NCBI RefSeq assembly: GCF_037975245.1 | Contig: NC_092570.1 | Location: 19,665,418 to 19,729,417 of the forward strand | DNA from: Apostichopus japonicus | Taxonomy: Eukaryota > Echinodermata > Holothuroidea > Aspidochirotida > Stichopodidae | DNA length: 64,000 nt | Reading direction: 5' to 3' | Shown: positions 1 through 13,200 of the stretch, in pieces | Numbering within the stretch: position 1 is the first letter of the stretch | How the letters are laid out: every line of letters begins with the position of its first letter | Position numbers and translations under genes: made by a program | Notes under the pieces: model-generated | Told to the model about the DNA's origin: nothing | Seen by the model: the letters and a program-made list of their open reading frames with translations, nothing else | Databases searched by the model: none

Positions 1-59
1 TCGTAGTAGAAATAAACTTCGAATATTGACGGACCAATATTGACTCCCAGGAAAACATT

Positions 60-735
60 TACCTCAAATTTACCGCGGTAACATACCACACTTTTACCCC
101 GGTAAAACCGGGGTAAAAACGCGGTAAATTTGTTGTACATTACCGCGGTAACATACCACACTTTTACCCCGGTAAAACCGGGGTAAAAACGGGGTAAATT
201 TGTTGTACATTACCGCGGTGTTTTGGCCCTATGGACGCGGTAAACCGCGGTTTACCGCAGTAAATTACCACAAATTTACCATGGTTTTACCTCACTTTTA
301 CCGCAATTTACCACGGTGTTACCATACTTTTACCGCGCTTTTACTACACTTTTACTACGCTTTTACCCCAAATTTACCACAGTTTTACCGTTCTTTTACC
401 CCAATTTTACCATATATTTACCACGCTTTTTCCTTAGTTTTACCTCAATTTACCATATTTTACCACGCTTTTACCACAGTTTACCGTTCTTTTACCCCAA
501 TTTTACCCTAGATTGACCACGCATTTACTACACTTTTACCCTAAATTTACCACAGTTTTACCGTTCTTTTACCCCAATTTTACCGTAGATTTACCACGCT
601 TTTACCTTACTTTTACCTCAATTTACCATACTTTTACCACGCTTTTACCCCAATTGTACCATATAATTACTACGCTTTTACCTCAGTTTTACCTCAATTT
701 ACCATGATTTTACACTAATTGTAGGACAGTTTTAC
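60..735. repeat. Degenerate ~10-bp repeat array built on TTTTACC/GGTAAAA
   Basis: The motif (A/T)TTTACC recurs about every 10-11 bases on this strand. The left end contains palindromic units TTACCGCGGTAA and CCCCGGTAAAACCGGGG, including a near-exact 60-bp duplication (about 61-130 and 130-210). Open frames here are by-products of the repeat. Confidence 0.85.
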
Positions 736-1429
736 CTAACATTGAGCATGATTTTGTCCTAACTTCAATCAGCATGTATACCATATATTTCTTTGGATTT
801 CACCCATCAGTGTACTGTATCATAATTTGGCTATATGCCTTTACCCTAAATGGTAATGGTTGTATGCCTGACATGTAAGTCCTCAGTTGTAGAATGCAAC
901 AGTTTTTAATTCATCAAATCCATGGAGGATTCACACATGAGAAAGCTTTGTTGAATTTCAATTATCCTAGATGGTATGATTCCTGACTCTCTTCTTTTGA
1001 CTTAATTGGTAGTCCAGATTGGACTTTTGATCTCTTATTGTCCTCAAAGACTTGTTTAAAATGGAAAGAGTACTATGTTCATAGATACATTGACTTGTCA
1101 AGTCGTTTAATGGACCTGACAGAGAATACCCAAATCTGAGGACACTGATTGGTCAATTTTTGTGTGCCACAGTGTTGAGGCACAGAAGCTATGCCTTATG
1201 TGTGCTAGTTTATATAGTTCTTTTTTCAGGAAAAGAGATGCATACTATAACATATAAGAATAGCAGTTTGTCTCTCTTCTTTATTCAACTCATATCCACA
1301 GGTAATTTATATTGCCAACATTAAGATATGAATAGAACAAAAGGTTTGTCATATCAGTATTGCAAAAATATGGGACAAAAAATCATGGAAAATTGCTGTA
1401 AATGTACCATCATGTTTCATAGTGTGACC

Positions 1430-1930
1430 CATATATGTTCTACTGTGGTAAAATCATGGTACAATTATGGTAAATTTACCATAGTATAATTGCACCATAT
1501 AGTTTTACCCTATTTTTACTGTGGTTAATCATGGCACAATTGTAGGAATGTCACATATGTAGTTTATGTACCATATAAACTTACCCTACTTTAACTACAG
1601 TAATATCATGGTAAAACTATGGTAAATTTACTGTAGTAAATGTACCACGCTTTTACCCTACTTTTACCGCGGTAATACCATGGTAAAACTGTGGTTAATT
1701 TTCCGTAGTAAATGTACCGCACTTTTACCCTACTTATACCGCGGTAATATCATGGTAAAACTGAGGTAAATTTACCGCGGTAAACTTACCACACTTTTAC
1801 CATACTTTTACCGCGGTAATACCATGGTAAAACTGCGGTAAATGTACCGCGGTTGATGTTACCACACATTTACCCTATTTACCACACATTTACCATAGTT
1901 TACCGCGGTAAAATTAGGGTACATTTTTTG
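1430..1930. repeat. Second array of palindromic TTACCGCGGTAA / CCATGGTAAAA units
   Basis: Same motif vocabulary as 60-735 but with both strands represented: CTTTTACCCTACTTTTACCG alternates with GGTAATACCATGGTAAAACT. CCGCGG and CCATGG centres make many short hairpins. The 700 bases between the two arrays hold no gene. Confidence 0.8.
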
Positions 1931-2004
1931 CTGGGCTATATCGATGATAATCGTAACCTAAGTTGTCATGCAGGCGGATGAGTGTGTGTGTATGTGTGCG
2001 TGAC

Positions 2005-2345
2005 GCCATGCTTGTAAACACGATATATCAAGAAGGGAAGCTTGGACCAATCTCATATTTTGGTGAGTCGGTTTACCACATAGAGTAAAAGAACCCTATT
2101 GTTTTTGGTGGAGGTCAAAGGTTTTGGGGGTCACCGGAGCTCGAACTGTGAAAACCTTGCAAACACGATATCTCAAGGGAAGGTCGCAACAGTCTCATAT
2201 TTAGTATGTAGTTGTGAAACGTTGAGTTCATGATCCATATTGTTTTTTAAGGAGGTCAAAGGCCACTTGGGGTCGCTAGGAGTCAAATTGTGAAAACCTT
2301 GTAAACACGATATTTAAAGAAGAGAAGCATGGACCAATCTCACAT
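2005..2345. repeat. ~143-bp tandem repeat, 2.4 copies (AAACACGATAT motif)
   Basis: CTTGTAAACACGATAT...GGACCAATCTCATAT occurs at about 2007, 2155 and 2297 with spacing near 143-148. A related reverse-strand piece (GATATCATGTTTACAAGC) is at 6255. 2345-2390 and 2608-2650 are a further direct pair (GAGCCAGAACAGCCCT). No coding sense. Confidence 0.7.
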
Positions 2346-3050
2346 CCACGCGTAATCAAAAAGTAAAGAGCCAGAACAGCCCTGCTTTACTGACAAGTTT
2401 TGGTAATAATACCCGACAAAAAATTTAAAAAAAGAAGGAAAAACAGGAATAAAATATCACGTTTACTCGATACTCGTAGTTGAAACTTCGACAATTGACT
2501 GACGAATATTGATTCATGTTTACAAGGTACCCCACATAAGGCAATGTATTATATCGCTATAGGGTACAAATAATCTTTGGAATACCTCAAAAAAACTTCC
2601 TATTGCGACATCCATGCGTAAGCAAAAATTAAGGAGCCAGAACAGCCCTACTAATAAGGTCAAAAGACGTTCATTGTTTTATGAAGGATATTCTACAACC
2701 CCCCTTGGTTGTACGAAATACAAAAACTACCAAAGCTCCGGATAAACTTAGCCGCCATGCAAACTGCTTCAGCTAAGGAACAATGGAAGGTACCATACAG
2801 CTGTGAAAATGAACAGTCACTGAAAATATAATACAAATCGAAACTCTCTGGCAAAAAAAAGGAAGCAAGATTTGTTCCTTAATATCCTGTTTGAAAAACA
2901 CCAGCTAACATGAAACAATAAACCAGACTGTTAAGAACAGGTAAATTTAGACCTTATGCGAACAAGGTAAAGGAAATTTATACCCCGCAACAATCCATCA
3001 ACCTCCCATCTCTAATAGATTTGAAAGTAAACAGATCTCACTTTGATACA

Positions 3051-3155
3051 CAGAATGGATTGCCAGGTACCAAATTTTACCGGATGATACATATTGGTAT
3101 CAACTCTGTATTGAACAGAATGGATTGCCAGGTACCAAATTTTACCGGATGATAC
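3051..3155. repeat. 40-bp perfect direct repeat (3051-3090 and 3116-3155)
   Basis: Both copies start CAGAATGGATTGCCAGGTAC and end CCGGATGATAC, separated by 25 bases, a recent local duplication. The surrounding 2660-4214 stretch shows no gene that can be supported. Confidence 0.9.
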
Positions 3156-4214
3156 CACTATATCCAGTACTGTTAGCTTCATCCACGTCGCAAAGCATTG
3201 TGAAGTTAAACATATTCATTCGCCAGTCAAAGCCCTATCAGATCCAGGTTCAATGCATCTATATTCAGTTTCACTAACTGCATAGAAACAGAATCCTTCA
3301 ATACCTTGATCACCTAGACAGCCCCTTCACAGTTTGCCTTAGATATTCTAGTATACTCATGTTGGTAGCCGTACCATGCCACCGAGCCTATAACAAACAA
3401 TGCCTCATGTGGATCTAGAAATACTACTTGGTTTTGTCTAGAAGCAGCATATTAATGAGACAAATTGTTTGCATCAGATACACATCCATGTCAGTAGGCA
3501 TACAAGCACAAGTTCTTCTGCAAGTGGTTCCTCCAATGGGTCTAACCACACTATTATGTTTCCTTAGGATACCATACTCCAGTGTTTGTAATTACTAACA
3601 TATATAGTTCATTAAAGCTACTCTCTGATATTAACCATTTTGGCAGCCAATTTATACCTCCAATGGTATAATTGCAAGACTACAAGGTAAGAAACATTGG
3701 GATAAGATAGGTCAGTGTTCTATTGTTTAGATCCACCAAAGAAACCTCACACATACTACCATTCCTTTCCAAATTTGGTAGCCCCCGGCAACAATGTCTT
3801 GAGCAGTTTTCACCTCCAGAGACTGAAGATGGAACCTTTCGTTGTGTGACCAGCTGTGATAACGGTCCATCAGATAGGTCTCACACACTTCCATATGCTT
3901 CCACGTTAACAGTCACAGCAACCATTTTAAGTTTCCATGATAAACCCCTGCTAATGATGTTGATTTCCAGGCAACAATGGACCAGATCCTGCTTTGTGTG
4001 CATTTCTAAATTGAATAGTCCATGCAGCAGAATTTGCAGAAACCTGACTTAACGAAATCGAGCAAATTTGATGCTTTCCTGATATAATACTTCTACATTG
4101 ATTCTTGAAAAACTAAGAGGTTAGCATAGGAAAGCATCCTTCGGTGTCTATCTGGCAGTCCATCAGAAGCTTGCACAGACCTCCATCTTGGAAGCTATTT
4201 AAAAAACAACCAGT

Positions 4215-4250
4215 TCACTGTAATTTGACTGGGACATACCTGCTTCCTTT
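4215..4250 (-). CDS. MIS12: Probable last coding exon of MIS12
   Basis: After exon 7 (phase 0, donor GTGAGT) the best acceptor downstream on this strand has a long pyrimidine tract (TCTTCTTTTTCTCATTAATT) ending CTCCAG. Reading on in phase gives K-G-S-R-Y-V-P-V-K-L-Q and TGA, a basic tail comparable in length to the basic C-terminus of vertebrate MIS12. The tail itself has no diagnostic residues, and a GTATGT inside it could be an alternative donor. Confidence 0.5.
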   Translation of the reverse strand, partial: KGSRYVPVKLQ

Positions 4251-7200
4251 CTGGAGAATTAATGAGAAAAAGAAGAGAAAATGAGACATGTTGATTAATA
4301 AATAGCAATAGATAATGCCTTATAGTCACAAACGAGTTACAACAATCCTAAAAAGTTACATAGGATATAAATTCATATCCACTCCGGGTTACCGACCAGA
4401 GTTTATCAATCTTTTCCACTCCAACAACCCTCAGGGACAGTACAGGGATTTTCACTGAACCCCCAGACTAAGTTAGTATTACCACCAACCTTAGCCACAC
4501 CATGTTTGGGGCTGGGTTGCGAAAACTGTTATCTTTCTCTGTCCACTTTCAGACTTATTCTGTCTTATAAGTGTTGATAAGTTAGTTCTTAAACTATTGG
4601 CATACCTGTTAGGCTTTTATAGACCCCAAATTTTCAGCAGACCACTTCCCTGACCTATGCACACAGTATGGTGAATGGTTGTCCCTTTGATCCTAATTCC
4701 AACAATCATATACTTGCCAGTACATACCACAGCAATAACAGCTACTGTAGCACGTTCAGGTCTAGTTTACACTCAAAGAGTGCCAGTGTAATTTAAAATC
4801 TCATTACTGAGCTTTGTCAAATACAAATGACCTTTTTGCACATTGTGTTTCAAGTTTGCTGCACAGAAAGGGGCAATTCCAGTCACAGAGTCCTACGTAG
4901 CATATTCAAGATAATAGAGAGTAACGCTACGTTTCACTCACCACATTATTGTTTCTTTCTGCTTGAGTAGCTTTCATTGCGTTGCACTGAGTAAGCAGTT
5001 GTCTTGTGCGATCAGCCACAAATGATATTGTCTCACCTAAGTCAGTTACTGTCAAAGGAAAAGACAAAACAACGTTTAATGTTTGCAAAGTGACTAAAAA
5101 TAAGTAAATCAACTGGATGCAAGATTTTTTATTTTTTTTCATTACATTCTCTCTCCAGTATAGTAGTGACTAACCACAAACATGTTAGTGTATATTTCAT
5201 ACATTGCACTGATATATAGAATCATCTTCTACACAACAGGGAGAAGTTAACAAATCATTTTAATGGTAACTTTGAACAAGTTCAACTCATAGGTATCAAT
5301 CTCATTATCCTTTAGAGTTCTCTACTTCACGTTAAAAGAATGCTGCCGTCCTTTCATATTTGAGCAACATTACAGGTCAAAACACCTGCAATGTAAACAC
5401 TATTCAGAAAGGTCGTTTTGACGTAGTTCAACACACAAAAACGAGCTTCTTGTCATTTTTGTTTTGCACACCATGTGTTACATATACAAAAGAGTCCAAA
5501 TACAAGATGGCACGGAGTTGCATATCTCATCACCAGCAAAACTTCACTGAACATATACATTTGATCTTAGATCACGTGACCTTTGACCTCAGTTACCACG
5601 GCAACTACATATTTTATCTGTGAAGGATCCATGTCAATTCAATGTTTACCCAAGGAGTGATAACAAAAATAAATAACTTTGACCTTTGGTTCTGAGGGCC
5701 TGCAAGGCACACAGGTTCAACCTTAGGTACATTCTCAACAAATCTGAAGAAATTCGGCCAAGCCATTTAGGGGGTTTTAAACCAACTTCCACTTAAACTA
5801 TACATTGACCTTGATCCCCATGGCAACCACATATTTTGATAGTACTTGACATTTCCATTATACCTGTGATGTTTCACCTTGTAGTTATAGCAAAGGGAAA
5901 CAATAATTTTCTCTATCTTTGACCTTTGGTTCCAGGGGCTGGTGAGACACAAGGGTTTACCCTGTGGTAACTTTCCACCAAGTTTGTAGAAAATCGGCCG
6001 AGAGGATGTGTTTTTGACCCAAACTGCACGTACACTATAACAGTCACACACACGTTTTGACCCCTCCCTCAGTCATGGACTTTCCATCTCCCTGGGGTAC
6101 CCCACCATGGGTGAACGAGATTAGCTACTCAGGTAAATTAACCACTACCATTGCTATGGCAACTGACATAGCTGTATATGACCCAATTGGCCTACAAAAT
6201 CTTGTCCTCCCTATGGGAGCTGTGAGATAACAAATTATAACCGTTGTGCTTCTTGAGATATCATGTTTACAAGCTGGCCATCACATACACACACACACAC
6301 ACACTCACCAGCACGAATGCAAAGGTTACTGAGCGTTCGGCATCGTAACCAAAAATGGAGACTTTAGCAAGGCTAGAGATCTAGGTATGACATCATCAAG
6401 TCAATTTTTATAGAAAGTATGATGTTCGTTATTGACTGCACTGAACTTGATGGATGTGAGTTTTGCCAAAATGCTAATTCTGTAACAAAGCATTTTTCTT
6501 GTGATTATGACAAACCATGTATTGGGTTTCATTACCACCTATGTTATGTTCATCAAGCAAATTATTTCACCTTCTAGTGGCACCTATGAAATCACAGATT
6601 CAATCTGTCCAATCAGCATCCCCAGGCACAACTTTGAAAGCTGATACATCCCAAAGGAGTAAGATTTCTGCTGGTATTATTTGTTCTTCGTCTCAAATAT
6701 CTTTTTATCATAAAACTTGCAGGTTCGATGGATGTCAGACTCATTGTAGTATGCCAACCTTGGGAATTGGATGTGCCTCAACAACTACAAGCGTCACTGG
6801 GTTAATAGTCACATGGAAACAATCGAATAACAAAAGCATGTCATAGAGATATGATACCTTCAAATCCTGAAATATATGCATATTATATCCACAACTTGCC
6901 CATGCTATGAACATTGTGTGTTGATGGATTGACAAAATGTACAGCTGCATCATAAAACAGCTTACAAATTTACCATTTGACTCTCGACACACCATCTGCC
7001 ATTTTTGTAGTTGAGCAAGGAGTGAATCTAACACATGTTGTACAGAATCTACATCTTGAAGCCATTTTTGAAGTCTGCAATTAACATACTGGGCCTGAAA
7101 AAGAAGAAAGAACATCAATGACTTTGTGTACAGTTTAGGGTCATTCCATGCCAACTCAACAAGGGCTCGACACCCATAATCTCATATTTACATCACTTTC

Positions 7201-10200
7201 AGTTTCATAATATAAAGGTAAGAATCCGTGCCAATTGTTTTTGGCTTGAAAGTATTAATCGGGTCCCGAAATCGGCTTTCACAAATCAAGGAAATTGCCC
7301 CCCCCCCCCAAAAGAAATCCAATATGGTAGCCATTTTGAATTTACCTAACTTATAAACTTAATCTTCTATAACATTACTTCTGAATAATCTACTGACTTG
7401 ATTGGGATTTGGATTGAGGTAACTTAAAGCATGGGGATTACAAATATGGGCATTAATGAAGTGTAGGAGGGTAATTAAGGTAACTTAAGCATGGGGATTA
7501 CAAATATGGGCATTAATGAAGTGTAGGAGGGCAATTAAGGTAACTTAAAGCATGGGGATTACAAATATGGGCATTAATGAAGTGTAGGAGGGCAATTAAG
7601 GTAACTTAAAGCGTGGGGATTACAAATATGGGCATTAATGAAGTGTAGGAGGGCAATTAAGGTAAGTTAAAGCATGGGGATTACAAATATGGGCATTAAT
7701 GAAGTGTAGGAGGGCAATTAAGGTAAGTTAAAGCGTGGTGATTACAAATATGGGCATTAATGAAGTGTAGGAGGGCAATTTAGGTAACTTAAAGCATGGG
7801 GATTACAAATATGGGCATTTAGGAGGGCAATTAAGGTAACTTAAAGCGTGGGGATTACAAATATGGGCATTAATGAAGTGTAGGAGGGCAATTAAGGTAA
7901 CTTAAAGCGTGGGGATTACAAATATGGGCATTAATGAAGTGTAGGAGGGCAATTAAGGTAAGTTAAAGGGTTTTTGAATTATAATGAGTGAAATGGCCGC
8001 CATTTGAATTATGAGTGAAATGGCTGCCATTTTGATTTTTTTTTTGTGTGGGGGGGGTTCAATATCCCCAATTTTTGAAAGCCGATATCTCGGTAACCGA
8101 CCGATATTTTCAGCTATTATTGGCATAGATTCTTATCTTTATATTATGAGACTCCACACCAAATTAGTTGAAAATCTGAGATGGTGGGTGTCAAAAATCA
8201 AATTTTGCTTGTTGATATATGGCATGGAATGACCCTTTAATCAGTCCTCTGGGATCACGCATTGGTCTGTTTCAAAAGACAACAACTTGAAGTAATAAAT
8301 TTAGTATCAACAAGTTGCATAGCTATTACATTTGCAATGAAACACTTGTAGTCCTGCAATTCACATTTGTCTGTAACAGGAGCAAACTTTCTTGAAGTGC
8401 TGTAAACATCAGTTGGGACATTTAATGCAACAAATAGTTAATACAATTTGTGCTTAGGTATATATGTACTGTAAGAGATATTACAAGCAAAACCTTTTCA
8501 GTTGCTCCTGCAAGAAATAACTGTATGAAATAAACTAAATTGGCATATTTTTTACCATAATTTCAAATACTTACATTTCTTATTTTCTCTCTGAGTTCTT
8601 CGAGTTCGTTGTCCAGCTTTTGATCCATGCTCTCTGTGACAGGGTCTGACATATGGACCTAAAAATAAAATAATCCATTACTCCCTTGAACTGATGACTA
8701 ACATTGTTGCCATATTAGATTTTTCATATCAATAAATCATAGTTTGCGACATATTTATATTCAACAAACAACTCAAAGGGAATAGAAGAAACTGAACTTC
8801 AGACCTATTGCATGATCAGAGCACCATGAAATATTAAGCATATTCAGAAAATTTCAGTTGCATTTCATCAAAAATGGCCAAATTATCACTCTTTGAAATT
8901 CTGCAATTTGTTTCAACCTTGGCATTTACAGTTCTCAGCAAATTAAACATCCTACTGTCTTTCTATTACAAGGTCTGTAGACTCTATCCATAGAATGGGG
9001 GCAAAAATAGGCAAAAAAGCATTGTCTTATTGAGTTTAACTTAAAAATGCCAAAATATTCAATTTTGGTATTTTTCGCTAAAAAGTGTACTATTTTTATT
9101 GATGAACTGCTCCTAAACTATTGCTTCAGGATACTTCATTTTTTCAGAGGTTATTATGTACAGTACAAAATAATGATTACAATGCTTTCCTGTAATATAT
9201 TTGCAAGTTGTGCAGATCTAAAGGTGGTATTTCATGCTGCAATTCAGTATGAGGAAGGGGTTTTGATGCCAATTTTTTACCAAAGTACCCATGTGAGAGC
9301 TATGAGGGTATTTTACTTCCATTATGTGTATGAATTTCTTACAAGTTACCAAATTGCAGGGTTCTAGCTTTTCTCAATAATAATTTAAGAGATTGCAACG
9401 TTGCTTTGATGTACAAAAGAGGTCATCTTTGACAGCCAATGACTCAAAACGAGTCAAGTTGAAAAAATCTTATGATTTTTTTCTATACGAGATATAGTAA
9501 CTACCCTGTTTGTATAAACAATTTCAAGAGGGTAGTTTGCCTTATTCGTAAATGAAATATCCTCAAGGTTTGGGATTTTTATAACAAAAAACGTTTTTGT
9601 CTGTTTACCTGTTCCACATGTATTTGAGCCTGTAAGGTCATTCAATTCAATACTGTGCATACTTCAATGTCATATAAACAAATAATATTTGCAATGTACT
9701 GTCTGCCTCTGGTTTAAGATTTTAATATAAAATGAAAGTCAATCAATATAGACATGTACAGTGTGTATTAGTACTACAGTAGGTGTAAACATAGTCTAAG
9801 GATAGTCTATACACATTGTACATCAAGGTCATTGAATTCAATACTGTGCATATATCAATGTCATAGTAAACAAATAATATTTGCAATGTACTGTCTGCCT
9901 CTGGTTTAAGATTTTAATATAAAATGAAAGTCAATCAATATAGACATGTACATTGTGTATTAGTACTACAGCAGGTGTAAACATAGTCTAAGGATAGTCT
10001 ATACACATTGTACATCAAGGTCATTGAATTCAATACTGTGCATATATCAATGTCATAGTAAACAAATAATATTTGCAATGTACTGTCTGTTTCTGGTATC
10101 ATTCATATTATTAAAAGACTTTACTATAAAATGAATGGATGGCAATCAATACTTTCATGTACAGAATGTATTATTAATTGAAATGTGCAGAACACCTGTT

Positions 10201-13200
10201 GCTGTTCCACATGTTTTTAAGCCTGGTTATTGTACAGTACTTCTACTACTATAAAATGAATATCAATCAATAGATATATTGATTATACATTGTTATAATA
10301 GCAGTCAAAGATGACTTCTTTTGATGTATCAGAGCAACTTTGCAACTTCTTAAATTAATATTGAGAAGAGCTACAGTAGAACCCTGAAATTTGGTAAGTT
10401 GTAAGACATACATACTCATTATTTCAGTAACTTACCTTCACAGCTCTCACATGGTTACGTTGGTAAAAAATTGGCATCAAAACCCCTTCCTCATGCTGAA
10501 TCGCAGCATGAATTAGCAACTAGAGAGCTCACAACTTGGAAATGCATTACAGGAAAGCATTGTAATCGTTATTTTGCATTGCTTAGATGTGACATAATAA
10601 TCCCTGAAAGTATCAAGTATCCTGAAGCAATAGTTTTGGAGCAATTAATCACAAAAAATTGAATATTTTGGCATTTTTAAGTTGACCTCACTCCATATGA
10701 CAATGCTTTAATAGCATACTTATTTTTTTATTTTTCCATTCCTTGGGATAGAGTCTATATGCTTCTGTAATAGAAAGCAGTAAGATGTTTAATTGCTGAG
10801 AAATCAGAAGAAATCCCCACTGGGGAAAAAACTCACTGTAACATACTGTATTACTTCACAGTTCACAACCTTCATCCAACTTCTGCAAGTGGTGCAGAAT
10901 ATTATAAAAACAGTCGCAATATTGGCTGAATATAAGGGGTTTATACAGTATTCATAAGTAATTAGAATACCAGGAATATCAGTCAGATAAGATGAACTCC
11001 ATGAGACATTTTGATCTCTGTAGTTTATAATGCCTTTACCTTGTCTTCAGGGAGTACAATGCCAGATGGTATGTGGAAGATGTTTTTCATCAGGTAGTTC
11101 TCCAGTCGGTCAAAAGCTTTATCAAAGGCATCTCTGAGGTGCACAAACAACCTATTAGATGACTACAAAAAGCACAAGGAAATATAAAGAAAACAGGGAC
11201 TGATATGTAAACTCATTAACTTTATACAGTTTATTCAAGCAAAACAGAACAGAATCAAATAAATAATATGTGTGGCTCCCTTGCACAACTCTTTCAATAA
11301 ATAAACTTTTCTTAGCCATTCTCGTTATTTTTCTCTATGAAAAACCATGCAAATGTCCAAAAAAAATACTCACTGAAGATTTGGTGATTACATCAGTCTA
11401 GCAGCTCACAGAAAATATGAATGTATGTGATGCTGATTTGATAAATCGTTATTAGGTAGCAAATGGATTCATACTGTATATTAGGTAGCAATGAACAGTA
11501 TGCCAGTCTCATATGAAGGACAATAGAAGTACAAAAAGAGAATTGCGGGAGATACAGAACATGTTTGACTCACCTCCTGTAAGGCTTCGACTGAAATCTG
11601 CTCTTTAAATCGTTCCTACAAAATTTTGAAACAATAAGATTTTACAAATATGAGAAGTCTAAAACTAGAGAATGAATAGTGCAGTTGTTGGTGTAAAGAG
11701 ACGGAAGGGAGAGTGCAGTAAAGTAATAAAATTCTTGGAGCTGTATGCGTGGCATGAACACTAACTGATGAAGGCTGGTATTGTAATTATGGTAAACAGG
11801 TATTTCACACGACCTACACCAAAGAGGAAGCTAACATACATAAAGCTAGAGCAACGGCATATTATAAACACTGTAATCTTTGTTTGTGGATTAATGAGCA
11901 AGCAAGAGTAAAACATAAAAGCAGGTAACAATAGCCACATTTATAAAGGAATTAACACTTCTAGTGTTCCTCAAGGTTTGGTAAGGTAAATTACTTTTTT
12001 GTAATATAGAGAAGTGCCCTCAAAATAAGTGCCAGTGGGCTGAAATTGCCATTTTCTTTGCTCTGGAAAGGCTGCCCCCCCCCCCAGATCCCTCGCTTGG
12101 TATGCCTATGGGCCTACCTGGTACAGTACGTATCAAATTTAGCAAAATTCCATGAAAATGCAAGCAAAGCTATTAGCTAGCTATGTTTTCCTTTTTCAAA
12201 TGACGGAAATATTTTGGAAACTTTGTCCATGATGTTTGTGGTAAATAATAGTCATAAAAAAAAAGTGTTCAAGTTTCAGAAAACTAGTGGAACTCTTTGC
12301 TCTCAACTAACGTTCATTTTGGTGAATTTATGATGGACGGTGGGTGTCTCTGTTTGATCCACTGTGGTCTAATTTTGAGAAAATGTGAGTGAGTTTTGTC
12401 AAAATGGTAGATTTTGAGGGCAGGATTGGCTTTCAAACAGGCACTACTGCACATTAAACTTGTGACAATAGTAGTCTTTTCAAGACTCTACTGCTCATCA
12501 CTTTTAGTTAACTTAGTGTAAAATAGAAGAAAAATTTAATAGAGGGCAGCATTTACATAAAGGATAATGTTCTAGGTACTTACATCATCCAGAAAGTACT
12601 TGTGGGTTACCTCGACAAAATCACTGAGATACTCTACCATTGCATTGTAGACTGTACGAACAAAGAAGTCAGAAAAGACATTTGTGTTTCATGCAGTATG
12701 AACTCAATGATTGGTGGCTTGAATAAGAAAGTATGCAAATTAAACTGCAAATGCTCAAAATTGCACTATGGTTTCTTCCTTAGTGGAATATTAAATTGTT
12801 GTATGTTCGTCACCCAATATCCTAATATTTATGCCTACGTGTACCAGCTATGAACCAACTACTGTATTCCATGTTTGGGTACAATCTTTTTTTCAGGTTG
12901 TGGAGTTAGGCAAGTTTTAAAATTTGCGCCCCTCTCCCAAAACATGGGGCCCAATAAAACTTTTCGCCTAAATGGTCCCAAAAATACTTGGCCGAAACAA
13001 AAGTGGCTAAAAAATATATTTGCCCCCTAAACTTGAACCCCCAAAATGTGGGCCCAAATGGTTCCAAAAATATTGGGGCCCAAAAATTAAGGCAAAGAAT
13101 GTGTCCAAAACTACATTTGCGGGGGAAATAAAAGTTGAGCCCACCTGATATGACTGTAAATCAAGTTTGGCTACAATTCCGACTTAAGGTTGCAGAGTAA

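Noticed and set aside
200-707. Tyr/Phe/Pro-rich repetitive peptides
   Set aside because: By-product of the TTTTACC decamer array.
3723-4052. 109-codon plus-strand frame upstream of the MIS12 3' end
   Set aside because: Begins at a non-ATG codon, no recognisable domain, no splice partners; treated as chance.
9047-9367. 106-codon frame in the left arm of the foldback-like element
   Set aside because: Its reverse complement recurs in the right arm with broken frame, and no transposase motif is present.
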